Program-made: the position numbers and the translations under genes
Shown: piece after piece, positions 46,803-55,682 of the stretch
Layout of the letters: the number at the start of each line of letters is the position of its first letter
How positions within the stretch are numbered: the first letter of the stretch is position 1
The notes under the pieces: generated by a model
The model's input: only the letters and a program-made list of their open reading frames with translations
Databases searched by the model: none
What the model was told of the DNA's origin: nothing
Source: VAXT01 sp963794605
GTDB taxonomy: Bacteria > Actinomycetota > Thermoleophilia > Gaiellales > Gaiellaceae
Assembly (NCBI GenBank): GCA_963794605.1
Contig: CAWCEN010000006.1
Location: 93,728-157,727 of the forward strand
DNA length: 64,000 bases
Reading direction: 5' to 3'

Positions 46803-47904
46803 ATGGCTGAGACTGCGTCGCTGACCGAACGCCTGGAGCAGATCGGGACCCAGCTCGACTGGGTCCGTGATTACCTTTGACCCGGACCGCCTAGAGCAGC
46901 GCGCCTCCGAGCTCGAGGCGAAGATGGGCGAGCCCGGATTCTGGAACGACCAGCAGGCGGCGGCCCAGATCTCGTCCGAGCACGCGCGTGTCCAGCGGCG
47001 CCTCGAGCGCTACGAGCGCCTGCGCCGTGAGTACGACGACGCGAAGGAGCTCCTCGCCATGGACGGCGACATGGCCGCCGAAATCGAGACCTCGCTCGAA
47101 CCGCTCGAAGACGAGCTCGAACGCCTCCAGGAGGACGCGCTCTTCTCCGGCGAGTACGACGGAGGCGACGCCGTGGTCACGATCCAGTCCGACGCGGGCG
47201 GCACCGACGCGCAGGACTTCACCGAGATGCTCCTTCGCATGTACCTCCGCTGGGCCGCCGACCGCAACTTCAAGACCGAGGTCCTCGAAGCGAGCCCAGG
47301 CGAGGAAGCGGGCCTGAAGTCCGCGACCTTCACGATCGAAGGCGAGAACGTCTACGGCATCCTCAAGGCCGAGCGCGGCAAGCACCGCCTCGTGCGCCTG
47401 TCCCCGTTCGACCAGGCCCACCGCCGCCACACCTCGTTCGCCCAGGTCATCCCGAGCCCGCTCCTCTCCGACGATGCCGAGATCGAGATCGACGACGCCG
47501 ATATCCGCGTCGACACCTACCGGGCGAGCGGTGCAGGCGGCCAGCACGTGAACAAGACCGACTCGGCGGTGCGCATCACCCACATCCCGACCGGGATCGT
47601 CGTCAGCGTCCAGAACGAGCGCAGCCAGTCCTCGAACAAGGCGACCGCGCTCAAGATCCTTCGCTCACGCCTCGCCGAGCAGGCCGAGGAGGAGCGGGAC
47701 GCCGAGCTCGCAAAGGAACGCGGCGATGTCAACATGGGCTTCGGCGGAAATGCGATTCGCAGCTACGTCCTGCACCCGTATCAACTCGTAAAGGATCACC
47801 GCACCGAGCACGAGGTCGGAAACACCCAGGGAGTGCTCGACGGAGACCTCGACGGATTCGTCCACGCCTACCTGCTTGCGAAGGCTGCGGGACGTGTCGT
47901 TTAG
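46803..47904 (+). CDS. prfB: Peptide chain release factor 2, made by programmed +1 frameshift
   Basis: Reads UGA and UAA. The first frame runs 25 codons from ATG 46803 (MAETASLTERLEQIGTQLDW...) to CTT TGA C at 46875-46881, the classic prfB shift site. Slipping +1 from CTT to TTT continues as DPDRLEQRASELEAKMGEPG, giving 366 residues, the normal RF2 length. The RF2 stop-codon motif SPF (VRLSPFD) and catalytic GAGGQHVNKT are present. The Shine-Dalgarno-like stimulator that precedes the site in E. coli is weak here. When RF2 is scarce, slow termination at UGA favours the shift. Confidence 0.93.
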
Positions 47905-47929
47905 AGATAGCAGGTACTTTCGCTAAACT
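47900..47929 (+). promoter_or_regulatory. Promoter for ftsEX (TTTAGA-18-TAAACT)
   Basis: A -35-like TTTAGA (47900-47905), 18-nt spacer, and TAAACT (47924-47929). It overlaps the prfB stop codon and is followed at once by a hairpin. Confidence 0.4.
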
Positions 47930-47931
47930 CT

Positions 47932-47951
47932 CCGGCTGTTCGAACAGCCGG
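47932..47951 (+). terminator. Hairpin between prfB and ftsE
   Basis: CCGGCTGT-TCGA-ACAGCCGG, 8-bp stem. Lying just after the TAAACT box, it would also be the first structure of the ftsEX leader. Confidence 0.5.
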
Positions 47952-47988
47952 GAAGCGGCCCCTGCGGACCCGCGCCTTAACTACGCCC

Positions 47989-48777
47989 GTGCCGGAAGAA
48001 ATCGCCCAAATAGCAGAGCCAACCGAGGTTACGCCCATCCCTGTCGAGGCCAACGGCCAGGGACCGGCACCTTCGGCGGTAGCGAGCGCGCGCTCGATGA
48101 TCGCCTTCGACGCGGTGACGAAGATCTACGAGCCGAACGTGGCCGCGCTGTCGGACGTCTCGTTCGTGATCGACAAGGGCGAGTTCGTGTTCGTCGTCGG
48201 CGCGTCGGGATCGGGCAAGTCGACGATCATCCGCCTGCTCCTCAAGGAGCTCGATCCGACCTCCGGACGCATCATCGTTGCCGGCCGCGACCTCGGCAGG
48301 CTCCCGCGGCGCAAGGTCTCGCAGCTTCGGCGCAACGTGGCCTGCGTCTTCCAGGACTTCAAGCTCCTCCCGAACCGCACCGCGTCCGAGAACGTCTCCT
48401 ACGCGCTCAAGGTGCAGGGCGAGAACACCGACTCCATCCGACGCAAGGTGCCGGAAGTACTGAACCTCGTCGGCCTCGCGCACAAGATGAGCTCGTACCC
48501 CGACGAGCTGTCCGGCGGCGAGCAGCAGCGCGTCTCGATCGCGCGCGCGTTCGTCAACCATCCGCCGCTCCTCATCTGCGACGAGCCGACCGGGAACCTC
48601 GACCCCGACACGTCGGTCGGAATCATGCAGCTGCTCTACCGGATCAACCGCGCCGGCACCACCGTCCTCATGGTCACGCATGATCGCGAGATGGTCGACA
48701 AGATGCGCCGCCGCGTGATTGCGCTCGAGGATGGGCGCCTCGCGCGTGACGAGCGGCGTGGAGGCTACGCCGAGTGA
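47989..48777 (+). CDS. ftsE: Cell division ATP-binding protein FtsE
   Basis: ABC-type ATPase that with FtsX controls septal peptidoglycan hydrolases; 262 residues. Walker A GASGSGKS (71-78), signature LSGGEQQRVSIARAF, Walker B LLICDEPTGNLD. It has about 36 residues before the usual start (MIAFDAVTKIYEPN); an in-frame ATG at 48097 could be the alternative start. GTG 47989 has no good Shine-Dalgarno. The stop overlaps ftsX (GTGA). Confidence 0.93.
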   Translation: MPEEIAQIAEPTEVTPIPVEANGQGPAPSAVASARSMIAFDAVTKIYEPNVAALSDVSFVIDKGEFVFVVGASGSGKSTIIRLLLKELDPTSGRIIVAGRDLGRLPRRKVSQLRRNVACVFQDFKLLPNRTASENVSYALKVQGENTDSIRRKVPEVLNLVGLAHKMSSYPDELSGGEQQRVSIARAFVNHPPLLICDEPTGNLDPDTSVGIMQLLYRINRAGTTVLMVTHDREMVDKMRRRVIALEDGRLARDERRGGYAE

Positions 48778-49664
48778 AGCTCCGCGTCGTCGTCGCCGAA
48801 GCGTGGCGCTCACTGACTGCAAGCCTGTCGACCACCCTGGCCGCCGCGCTCACGGTCCTGATCGGCATGTTCCTCGTCGGGCTCCTGATCGGGCTCGGCA
48901 CCTGGGCACGCTCGTGGAGCGAGCACGCGAAGGGCCAACTCGACATCAACGTCTACCTCTGCACGCAGACGACCTGCGGGTCTGACGTGACATCGGCACA
49001 GAGGAACGCGATCCGGACGAAGCTCCAGAACGATCCGCGGATCGGGCCGGCGAACGTCGAGTACATCTCGAAGGCGCAGGCGCTCGAGGATATGAAGAAG
49101 AGGGCTCCCGAGATGGTCGCGGGGGTGGTCGCGAACCCATTGCCCGATGCGTTCAAGGTCAAGCCGAGGCACGGCGAGGACGTGGTCGCGATCGCGAACA
49201 GCCTCAACCCGCCGCCGGCCGGTGTGGAGAAGGTCAACTTCGGCAAGAAGACCGCGAAGCGGATCCTGCGCGTGGCGCACATCTTCGAGGTGCTGTCGGC
49301 GCTCGCGATCGTGATCCTCCTGATCGCTGCGACGATCCTGATCGGCAACACGATCCGGCTCTCGATCTTCGCTCGACGCCGTGAGATCGAGGTGATGAAG
49401 CTCGTTGGCGCCTCGAACTGGTTCGTGCGCGGGCCGTTCATGGTCGAAGGCCTGTTAACCGGCTTGATCGGAGCCGCGGCCGCGGTCGTCCTGCTCTTCT
49501 TCGGGAAGGAGCTGGTCCTGCCGACGACGATCGGACGGCTCGATGCAGGCAAGGACGTGAACGCGATCGCGTTCGAGTACACGGCGCTGCTCGTGCTCAT
49601 GCTCGGGCTGCTGCTGGGCGCCGCCGGCTCGTCGCTCACGATGCGCCGCTTCCTCCGCGTCTGA
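48774..49664 (+). CDS. ftsX: Cell division protein FtsX
   Basis: Membrane partner of FtsE, 296 residues, with four helices: one near the N-terminus (LAAALTVLIGMFLVGLLIGL) and three after residue 165. The first extracytoplasmic loop (about 50-165) contains one Cys pair (CTQTTC) and would engage a RipC- or EnvC-like hydrolase activator. GTG start coupled to ftsE. Confidence 0.93.
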   Translation: MKLRVVVAEAWRSLTASLSTTLAAALTVLIGMFLVGLLIGLGTWARSWSEHAKGQLDINVYLCTQTTCGSDVTSAQRNAIRTKLQNDPRIGPANVEYISKAQALEDMKKRAPEMVAGVVANPLPDAFKVKPRHGEDVVAIANSLNPPPAGVEKVNFGKKTAKRILRVAHIFEVLSALAIVILLIAATILIGNTIRLSIFARRREIEVMKLVGASNWFVRGPFMVEGLLTGLIGAAAAVVLLFFGKELVLPTTIGRLDAGKDVNAIAFEYTALLVLMLGLLLGAAGSSLTMRRFLRV

Positions 49665-49833
49665 TCGTCCCTCGCGTCCCTGGCCGGCGACCCGCTCCCG
49701 CCCGGCGGAGCCGGGCTCCGCGGGCCGCCTCGCGCCGCTGCGCACCCTCCAGCGAGCGGCCCGTGCCTCGTAGCACTGTTCCGCTCGCATACGGGCACGC
49801 AGCGACGCGCCAGGAACCCGAGGGGGCTGATCC

Positions 49834-51555
49834 GTGATCGTCGAGCTCAACAAGCGCGGCAAGCTCATCATGGGCGAGCCGTATTTCGTGCCCGGTACGC
49901 CGGTCGTAGTCGACCGGAAGGGGCTCGGCGACGCGGGACCGGGCGATCTCGTCTCCGTCACGCCCGGCCGCGGCCGCGCCCGCGTGGAGCGCGTCGTCGG
50001 CTCTGGGAAGCGGATCGAAAACGTGCTCGAGGCGCTGCTCGTCGAGGAGGGCCTCCGCGAGGGCTTCGAGCCCCACGACGTCCCCGAGCCGACGCTCGAG
50101 GGCCGCACAGATCTCCGTGACGTCACGACGTTCACGGTCGACCCGGACACGGCGAAGGACTTCGACGACGCGATCTCGGTCCGCCGCGAGGGCGACGGCG
50201 TCCGGATCTGGGTGCACATCGCCGACGTCTCGTACTTCGTGCCGGCCGGCACCCCGCTCGACCGCGGAGCCGCCGAGCGCGGGAACTCCGTCTACGTGCC
50301 AGGCCTCGTCGCGCCGATGCTCCCGCACGAGCTGGCCGACGACGTCTGCTCGCTACGGCCACACCAGGACCGGCTCTGTCTGACCGTCGAGATCGCGCCC
50401 GGAGGCGAGCCGACCTTCTACCGATCCGTCATCCGCAGCCGCGAGCGGTTCACGTACGGACAAGTCCAGCGGATCCTCGAGGGCGACGAGCAGCACGAGC
50501 TCGCCGACGATGTTCGATTGGCGGACAGCATCTCCGCCGAGCTCAGAAGACGCCGCTTTGCCCGCGGGGCGCTCAGGGTCGAGAGCCCGGAGGTCAACTT
50601 CGCCTTCGACGGCCAGGGCGGCGTCGAGCGCGCGTGGCTCGAGGCCGAGCCGACCGCGCACGCGCTGATCGAGGAGCTGATGATCCTCGCCAACGAGGCC
50701 GTCGCCGCGTTCCTCGCCGCGCGCAACAGCCCGTCGCTGTATCGAGTCCACGAGCCGCCGGAGCCGCAGTCGGTCGAGCACATGCTCGCGAAGCTGGCCG
50801 ATCTCGAGGTGCCGACGCCGCCTGCTCCGCGCTCGCAGAGCATGAGCCCGTCCGAGGCCGCAAACGTCGCGGCGCAGGCGAGCGAGCTGGTCGCCGACTA
50901 CGTCGCGAAGGCCCGTCGCGGGCGGGAGGCGTTCCCCGCGCTCGTCCTGCGCGCGCTCAAGCAGGCGCACTACGACCCGCGCAACCTCGGCCACTCGGGG
51001 CTGGCGAGCACGGCGTACACGCACTTCACGTCTCCGATCCGCCGCTACCCAGACCTCGTCGTCCACCGCGCACTCCTGCGCGCGATCGGCCAGGGCGACG
51101 ACGCGCTCTCGGACGACCTGCAGGAGACCGCAAAGCACACGTCCGAGACCGAGCGCGCCGCGACCGACATCGAGTACCGGGCCGACGAGATCTGCGCCGC
51201 GTGGCTCCTCGAGCGCACGCTCCTCGAGCGGGGCTGGGAGGAGGCGTTCACGGGCGAAGTGATCGGCCTGATCCCGTCCGGCCTCTTCGCGCGCTTCGGC
51301 GAGGTCTTCGAGGGCTACGTCCCCGCGCGCCGGCTGCACGGCGACTACTACGAGCTGAACGACCTCGGCACCGCGCTCGTCGGCCGCCGTGGCGGGCGCC
51401 GCTACCGGCTCGGAGACGAGATCGAAGTCCGCGTGGAAGAGATCCGCCGCGCCGAAGGGAAGATCGAGTTGGCTACCGGAGAGAGCGGATCAGGACGCGG
51501 CGGAGGGCGAAGAGGCCGACCAGGCCGACGCCGATCAGGGTCGCGAGCGAGATGA
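49834..51555 (+). CDS. RNB-domain 3'-5' exoribonuclease (RNase R/II family, short)
   Basis: 573 residues, shorter than RNase R (about 800) because the N-terminal helix-turn-helix and first cold-shock domain are missing. The RNB active site DPDTAKDFDDAISV carries the catalytic aspartates, and SPIRRYPDLVVHR closes the RNB domain. An S1 domain lies at about 485-550, followed by a Gly/Arg-rich tail typical of RNA binding. ATG versus GTG: GTG 49834 follows GAGGGGGCTGATCC. RNase R acts with SmpB/tmRNA in mRNA decay, consistent with smpB-ssrA downstream. The last 83 bp overlap the convergent gene. Confidence 0.88.
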   Translation: MIVELNKRGKLIMGEPYFVPGTPVVVDRKGLGDAGPGDLVSVTPGRGRARVERVVGSGKRIENVLEALLVEEGLREGFEPHDVPEPTLEGRTDLRDVTTFTVDPDTAKDFDDAISVRREGDGVRIWVHIADVSYFVPAGTPLDRGAAERGNSVYVPGLVAPMLPHELADDVCSLRPHQDRLCLTVEIAPGGEPTFYRSVIRSRERFTYGQVQRILEGDEQHELADDVRLADSISAELRRRRFARGALRVESPEVNFAFDGQGGVERAWLEAEPTAHALIEELMILANEAVAAFLAARNSPSLYRVHEPPEPQSVEHMLAKLADLEVPTPPAPRSQSMSPSEAANVAAQASELVADYVAKARRGREAFPALVLRALKQAHYDPRNLGHSGLASTAYTHFTSPIRRYPDLVVHRALLRAIGQGDDALSDDLQETAKHTSETERAATDIEYRADEICAAWLLERTLLERGWEEAFTGEVIGLIPSGLFARFGEVFEGYVPARRLHGDYYELNDLGTALVGRRGGRRYRLGDEIEVRVEEIRRAEGKIELATGESGSGRGGGRRGRPGRRRSGSRAR

Positions 51556-52117
51556 CGAGCCCGGTCGGGAAGTCGTCCTTCGGCGGCGGCTTGTAGTCGA
51601 GGCTGCCGGCGATCAAGAACTTCTTGCCGTTGTCAGTCGCGGGCACCTTCCAGTCGAAAATGTGATGCGGCTTGCGGGGCGCGTCCTGCACCTGCGGCGG
51701 CGCGATCGGGTTCATGTAGTGGATCCGGTGGTCGTGCCACGCCCAGACGTTTCCGCCCGCGAGCTTCTCCCACTTGGGCTTCGCCGACGCGCTCGCGGAC
51801 TTCGGAACCTGGACGCGCCCGTAGCGGTCCTGGTTCAGGTAGCCGGCCGGGGAGTTGATGTTGACGAAGATCCCGCCTGGGGCGAACCGGAGGTACGGCT
51901 CGCCGCTGTAGCCCCTGATGATCACGGTCTTGCCGCTTTGGTTGTCGAGCCAGACCTGGTCGTCGCCGTACAGGATCTTGAGCTTGAGGCCCGGCGTCCG
52001 CGGGTCGACGCCGGTGATCGTCGAGCGGTAGCCGAGCTTCCCGGTGCCGAAGTGCGCCTCGGCACCGGGAGCCAGCACCGCCGCCAGGACCGCGACCAGA
52101 AGCAGGGATCGCGTCAA
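51473..52117 (-). CDS. Secreted or membrane-anchored protein of the copper cluster, function unknown
   Basis: 214 residues from TTG 52117 (GGAGG 8 nt upstream; the TGA of the upstream reading frame overlaps this start). Signal peptide LTRSLLLVAVLAAVLAPGAEA, an extracytoplasmic domain with VWAWHDHRIHYMN (possible metal-binding His), and a C-terminal helix (LVISLATLIGVGLVGLFALR). Resembles proteins found beside YcnI/CopD genes, but no named family was recognised. It overlaps the rnr 3' end by 83 bp on the opposite strand. Confidence 0.65.
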   Translation of the reverse strand: MTRSLLLVAVLAAVLAPGAEAHFGTGKLGYRSTITGVDPRTPGLKLKILYGDDQVWLDNQSGKTVIIRGYSGEPYLRFAPGGIFVNINSPAGYLNQDRYGRVQVPKSASASAKPKWEKLAGGNVWAWHDHRIHYMNPIAPPQVQDAPRKPHHIFDWKVPATDNGKKFLIAGSLDYKPPPKDDFPTGLVISLATLIGVGLVGLFALRRVLIRSLR

Positions 52118-52732
52118 GCGCGGCGCCTCCGGGCGACCAGCGTTCCGATCACACCGAGGCCGACCACGGCAGCTGCGACGGCGACCCAGACCCAGCCGAG
52201 GTGCCGCCGCCGCCGCCGTCACTCTCGGTCTGCTGAATCGCGGTCGTCGTGGCCGGTGTCGTCTGAGTCGGAGGAGGCGGCGGGCGGGTGCTCTGCGCCG
52301 ACGCCGTGAGCGTCACGCGTGGAGCGGGCGTCTCGGAGTTCTCGGCGCCGATCCAGTGCACGACCGTCCCGTCCTGATACGTTGACGAGAGCCGGGAACA
52401 CGAGCACTTGCCCCGGCGAGTCGGGCATCTTGGCGGAGAACGCGAACTTGCCTTCCTCGCCGTTCGGGATCGTGCCGCCCGACCACGTGACGAGCGCGGC
52501 CGTTGACGGACTGCTTCCAGCCGCGCGTCCGGTGAGCGATGACGTCGGTCACGCCCCGCGGCATCTGGACCGTGAGCTTGATTGCCGGGACGCTCTCCTC
52601 GCCCTCGGCGGACAGCGTGATGCGGGACACGCTGCCGGCCGGCACTTTCTCGGGGCTCGGCTCGACGTGAGCGGCCGCGACCGGCACAGCCGCGAGTCCG
52701 AGCAGTGTCACAACAACGATCGTCTTTCGCAT
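52114..52732 (-). pseudogene. YcnI-like (DUF1775) protein gene with three frameshifts
   Basis: The reconstructed protein has about 205 residues: signal peptide, mature N-terminus AHVEPSPEKVPAGSVSRI (the His can bind copper in this family), then ALVTWSGGTIPNGEEGKFAF, YQDGTVVHWIGAENSETPAP, a Pro/Thr linker and a C-terminal helix ending LVARRRRA. Reading this requires frame changes at about 52495-52505, 52379-52386 and 52200-52220. Codon sense is otherwise perfect and the final TGA overlaps the next gene's start, so either sequence errors or very recent decay are likely. It starts 3 bp after the copCD stop. Confidence 0.8.
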
Positions 52733-52735
52733 GTC

Positions 52736-54372
52736 TCAGCCCTCTCTGATGGGAACGGTGACTGTCTGGGTGAACGACTGGAACTGGCCGAGGCGGATCT
52801 CGAACGTCACCTGCCAGTCGCCGGCTTCCGGGAAGACTCCGGCCGAGCGTCGTGTAGTGGCTGGGGACGATCCTCGTCAGCGGGATCCGCAGCGGGCCGA
52901 GGTTCTTGACTCGGTAGCGTCGCCGACATCTTGGCGTCGTCGACGTTCGCCGGGAAGCCGCTCTTCGGCCGGTAGAAGTAGAGGTGGATCACGTTCGGCC
53001 CGGTCTTGGCCGGGTCGATCAGGTAGTTGACCTCGAGCGGCCCGATCGGAACCGTGTCCGTCGCGTACTTGGCGGCCGAGACCGAGGCCTTCGCCGGCGG
53101 CTCCGTGACGAGCACCGCGGTCACGCCGACGATCGCGGCCATGATCGCGAGCTCCGTTCCCGCCACGCGCAGGAACCGGCGCTGCTCGACGATCGAGGCG
53201 ATCTGCTTCTTCAGCCGCGGCACCGCGAAGCGGTTGTTGTAGAGGCCGAGCAGGAGCAACGGCATGACGAGCGCGATCTTGACCAGCAGGAGCTGGCCGT
53301 ACGTCGTGTCCCAGAGGCCGTGGAACGACTTCACCTCTTGGTAGCCGCGCACGCTTCCGGCGACGACCAGCGTCGCGACGGAGGCGACGGCGAGGATCGA
53401 GAAGCGCGGCACGGCGCGCGAGGCGAGCGGCCAGCGGTCCTCGCCCGCGAGCATGAGCGCGAGGATCGTGAATCCGAGCCCGCCGACCCAGGTCGAGGCC
53501 GCGGCGATGTGGGTCACGTCGAAGAGCAGCGCCCACGTTCCGCTCGTGCGAGCGTGCCCGGCTGCCGAGATCGTCGGCAGCAGGAGGAGCGCGAACAACG
53601 GCAGCAGCTCGAACCTCCGCGAACGGCTGGCCGCCAGCGCGAGCGCACCGACGACGGTCGCGATTGCGATCTGCCAGAGGAACGCATGGCCAAACCGCGT
53701 CTGCAGGACCGAGTGAACGGTGTCCCAACGGAACGCCTCGGTGAGGCCGAAGCCTCCCGCCACCGCGCCCTGGAGCACGATGCAGAGCGCTCCCGCGATC
53801 ACGAGCCCGAAGGACAGCCCCGCGAGGATCCGGAACAGCCGCGTGCGAAGGCCTGCGGCGGCTGAGCGAAGGACGACCGCAAGCGCGATCGCGCCGCCGA
53901 CGACGAGCAGGATCAGCGCGAAATCGAGCCCGCGCATGAACTTGAAGAGCGCGTCGATCGTGCCGGGCGTCGTGGCGCCGAAGACCTGCTTGCACGAGCC
54001 CGCGTTCGCCTTCTTGACGTTGAAGACGAAGGCGCCCGCGACTGGGTGCGAGTCCGCCGAGATCACCCGCCACGTGACCGTGTAGGTGCCCTGTGCGAGG
54101 CGGCGGTCGATCGTGACCGCGACCGAGTCCTTGCTCGGGCGGACGATCTTCCCCGAGTCGATCCGCCCGCCTCCGCAGTCGTAGACGCGGATCGAGCCGA
54201 ACGCCGTCTCGACGGCCTCGTTGAAGCGCAGCGAGACGGTCTTCGGGCTCGTGCGTACGACCGAGTTGTTGCTCGGCGTGCTCTCCTGCAGGATCGCGTG
54301 CGCGAACGCTGCAGGTGTCGCCGTCAGCGCGGCCAGGACGACCGCTATGACCAGCAAGCTCTTTCTCAACAC
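52736..54372 (-). pseudogene. CopC-CopD fusion (YcnJ-like) copper protein, 3' part frameshifted
   Basis: N-terminal signal peptide and CopC domain with mature start AHAILQESTPSNNSVV (copper-binding His) and SADSHPVAGAF, then about eight CopD helices, and a C-terminal domain. The first 490 residues are continuous. After MSATLP two single-base shifts (about 52909-52916 and 52838-52850) are needed to read KNLGPLRIPLTRIVPSHYTT and GDWQVTFEIRLGQFQSF to a TGA at 52736. Without correction the frame ends at 52807. Likely role: periplasmic copper binding and import. Confidence 0.82.
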
Positions 54373-54390
54373 ACTCCTTCGCTCGAGGAC

Positions 54391-54975
54391 TTACGGCCTG
54401 CGAGCGAAAGGCGGAGCACGTTCCCCGTAGCCCCGTGCGAGGCCGGCCGTGCGGGGAACGGCGACGACGCGAACGGGCTCGGGAACGAACACCTGGAAAG
54501 CGGGTCGCGGCAGTCCGCGCAGGGCGCGGCCGACGGCGCGCGCGGCCGAGTCGAGCGCCCACGCGACGAGCAGCGCGGCGAGTGCGAAGGGCAGCTGGAA
54601 CGCGAGGCCGAGCAGGAACGCGGGCTGCACGACGAGCGTCCACGGCGCGTGTCCGGTGTGCAGGAAGCGCTCGGCGAGCTCTTGGACGATGAACGCGATC
54701 GGCGGGAGGAGGACGATCAGCGGCGACGTCGCCGGGCGGCGAGGCGCACCGCGGAACCCCGCAGCCGCCTGGAGTGCGAGGCCCGCGACCAGAACGCCGA
54801 GGCTCACCGACAGCGCAAGCGGCACGTACCCGAAGTACGCGTGACCGCTGCGGGCGAGTGCGTCCGCGCGCGCGTGCGCGTCCGAATAGACGAGCCGGTA
54901 TGCGAGCTGGTGCCCGGCGATCAGCCCCGCGAACATCAGCGGCGCTGTGGAAAGCCAGGCGACTCGCTGCCTCAT
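54391..54975 (-). CDS. Polytopic membrane protein upstream of copCD
   Basis: 194 residues, about five hydrophobic segments, no family recognised. The first helix contains GHQLAYRLVY, a histidine motif. It is 18 bp upstream of copCD on the same strand and probably co-transcribed, so a link to copper handling is inferred from context only. Divergent from smpB. Confidence 0.6.
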   Translation of the reverse strand: MRQRVAWLSTAPLMFAGLIAGHQLAYRLVYSDAHARADALARSGHAYFGYVPLALSVSLGVLVAGLALQAAAGFRGAPRRPATSPLIVLLPPIAFIVQELAERFLHTGHAPWTLVVQPAFLLGLAFQLPFALAALLVAWALDSAARAVGRALRGLPRPAFQVFVPEPVRVVAVPRTAGLARGYGERAPPFARRP

Positions 54976-55013
54976 CTTGGGAATGGTGGCAGATCGAGGC
55001 AGAAGTCCGAACC

Positions 55014-55019
55014 TACAAT
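55014..55019 (+). promoter_or_regulatory. -10 box TACAAT for smpB
   Basis: Near-consensus hexamer ending 6 nt before ATG 55026, no Shine-Dalgarno. The clearest leaderless-start candidate; identical to the ssrA -10. Confidence 0.55.
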
Positions 55020-55025
55020 CGACCC

Positions 55026-55481
55026 ATGGCAGCCGAGAAGCCGATCGCAGAGAACCGCAAGGCCCGGCACGACTACCACTTCCTCGAGCGCTTCGAGGCG
55101 GGCATCGTGTTGACCGGCAGTGAGGTCAAGTCCCTGAGAGCGGGCCGGGTCAGTCTCCAGCAGGCGTACGCGGACGTCCGCGAGGGCGAGGCCTGGCTCG
55201 TCGGCGCGCACATCGATGCCTACGAGCAAGCCGGGATCCAGAACCACGAGCCGGAGCGAGACCGCAAGCTTCTCCTGCACCGGCGTGAGCTCGACTCGCT
55301 GTACGGCAAGGTGCGTGAAAAGGGACTGACGCTTGTCCCCGTGCGTCTTTACTTCAAAAACGGCCGCGCGAAGCTCGAGCTCGCCCTCGCCAAGGGCAAG
55401 GAGCAACGTGACAAGCGGCGTGAGATCGCGAAGCGGGACGCCGACCGCCAGATCGAGCGCGCGCTGAAGTCGCGCCGCTAG
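55026..55481 (+). CDS. smpB: SsrA-binding protein SmpB
   Basis: Carries alanyl-tmRNA into stalled ribosomes; 151 residues. IAENRKARHDYHFLERFEAG, VLTGSEVKSLRAGRVSL and KGKEQRDKRREIAKRDADR (the basic C-terminal tail that mimics mRNA in the empty channel) are conserved. Its RNA partner ssrA lies 0.9 kb downstream. The stop overlaps a convergent small ORF by 4 bp. Confidence 0.97.
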   Translation: MAAEKPIAENRKARHDYHFLERFEAGIVLTGSEVKSLRAGRVSLQQAYADVREGEAWLVGAHIDAYEQAGIQNHEPERDRKLLLHRRELDSLYGKVREKGLTLVPVRLYFKNGRAKLELALAKGKEQRDKRREIAKRDADRQIERALKSRR

Positions 55482-55615
55482 CTACGAGGGTCTCGCGGAC
55501 GGCCCCGGATTGCCCGGGTCACAAAGAGGCCGGCAGCGGCTCCGGCACCCATCAACAGTGTGAGGACGTTCGTCGTGACGCAGGTCCGGCAGGCATTGCA
55601 GCAAGCCGTGGCCAT
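55478..55615 (-). CDS. Small cysteine-rich membrane protein
   Basis: 45 residues from ATG 55615: CCNACRTC near the start, one glycine/alanine-rich helix (VLTLLMGAGAAAGLFVTRAI) and a basic end. The C-C-x2-C-x2-C pattern suggests metal binding. An upstream GTG at 55678 would add 21 residues of no clear character. Same strand as the HAD gene and close behind it. Existence is plausible, not certain. Confidence 0.4.
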   Translation of the reverse strand: MATACCNACRTCVTTNVLTLLMGAGAAAGLFVTRAIRGRPRDPRS

Positions 55616-55682
55616 CGGTGCGTGTTCGCCGTACTTCCCAGCGACCTGACCGATGCTACTCGTCCAAATCTGCTTCACGCGC

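Noticed and set aside
46867..47904. prfB read only from GTG 46867 (345 residues)
   Set aside because: The CTT TGA C shift site, the preceding 25 codons with RF2-like text and a -10 box before ATG 46803 all favour the frameshifted form.
55478..55678. 66-codon version of the small Cys-rich ORF from GTG 55678
   Set aside because: The TAGACT box before it is formed by the end of the HAD gene and the extra residues look random; the 45-residue form is preferred.
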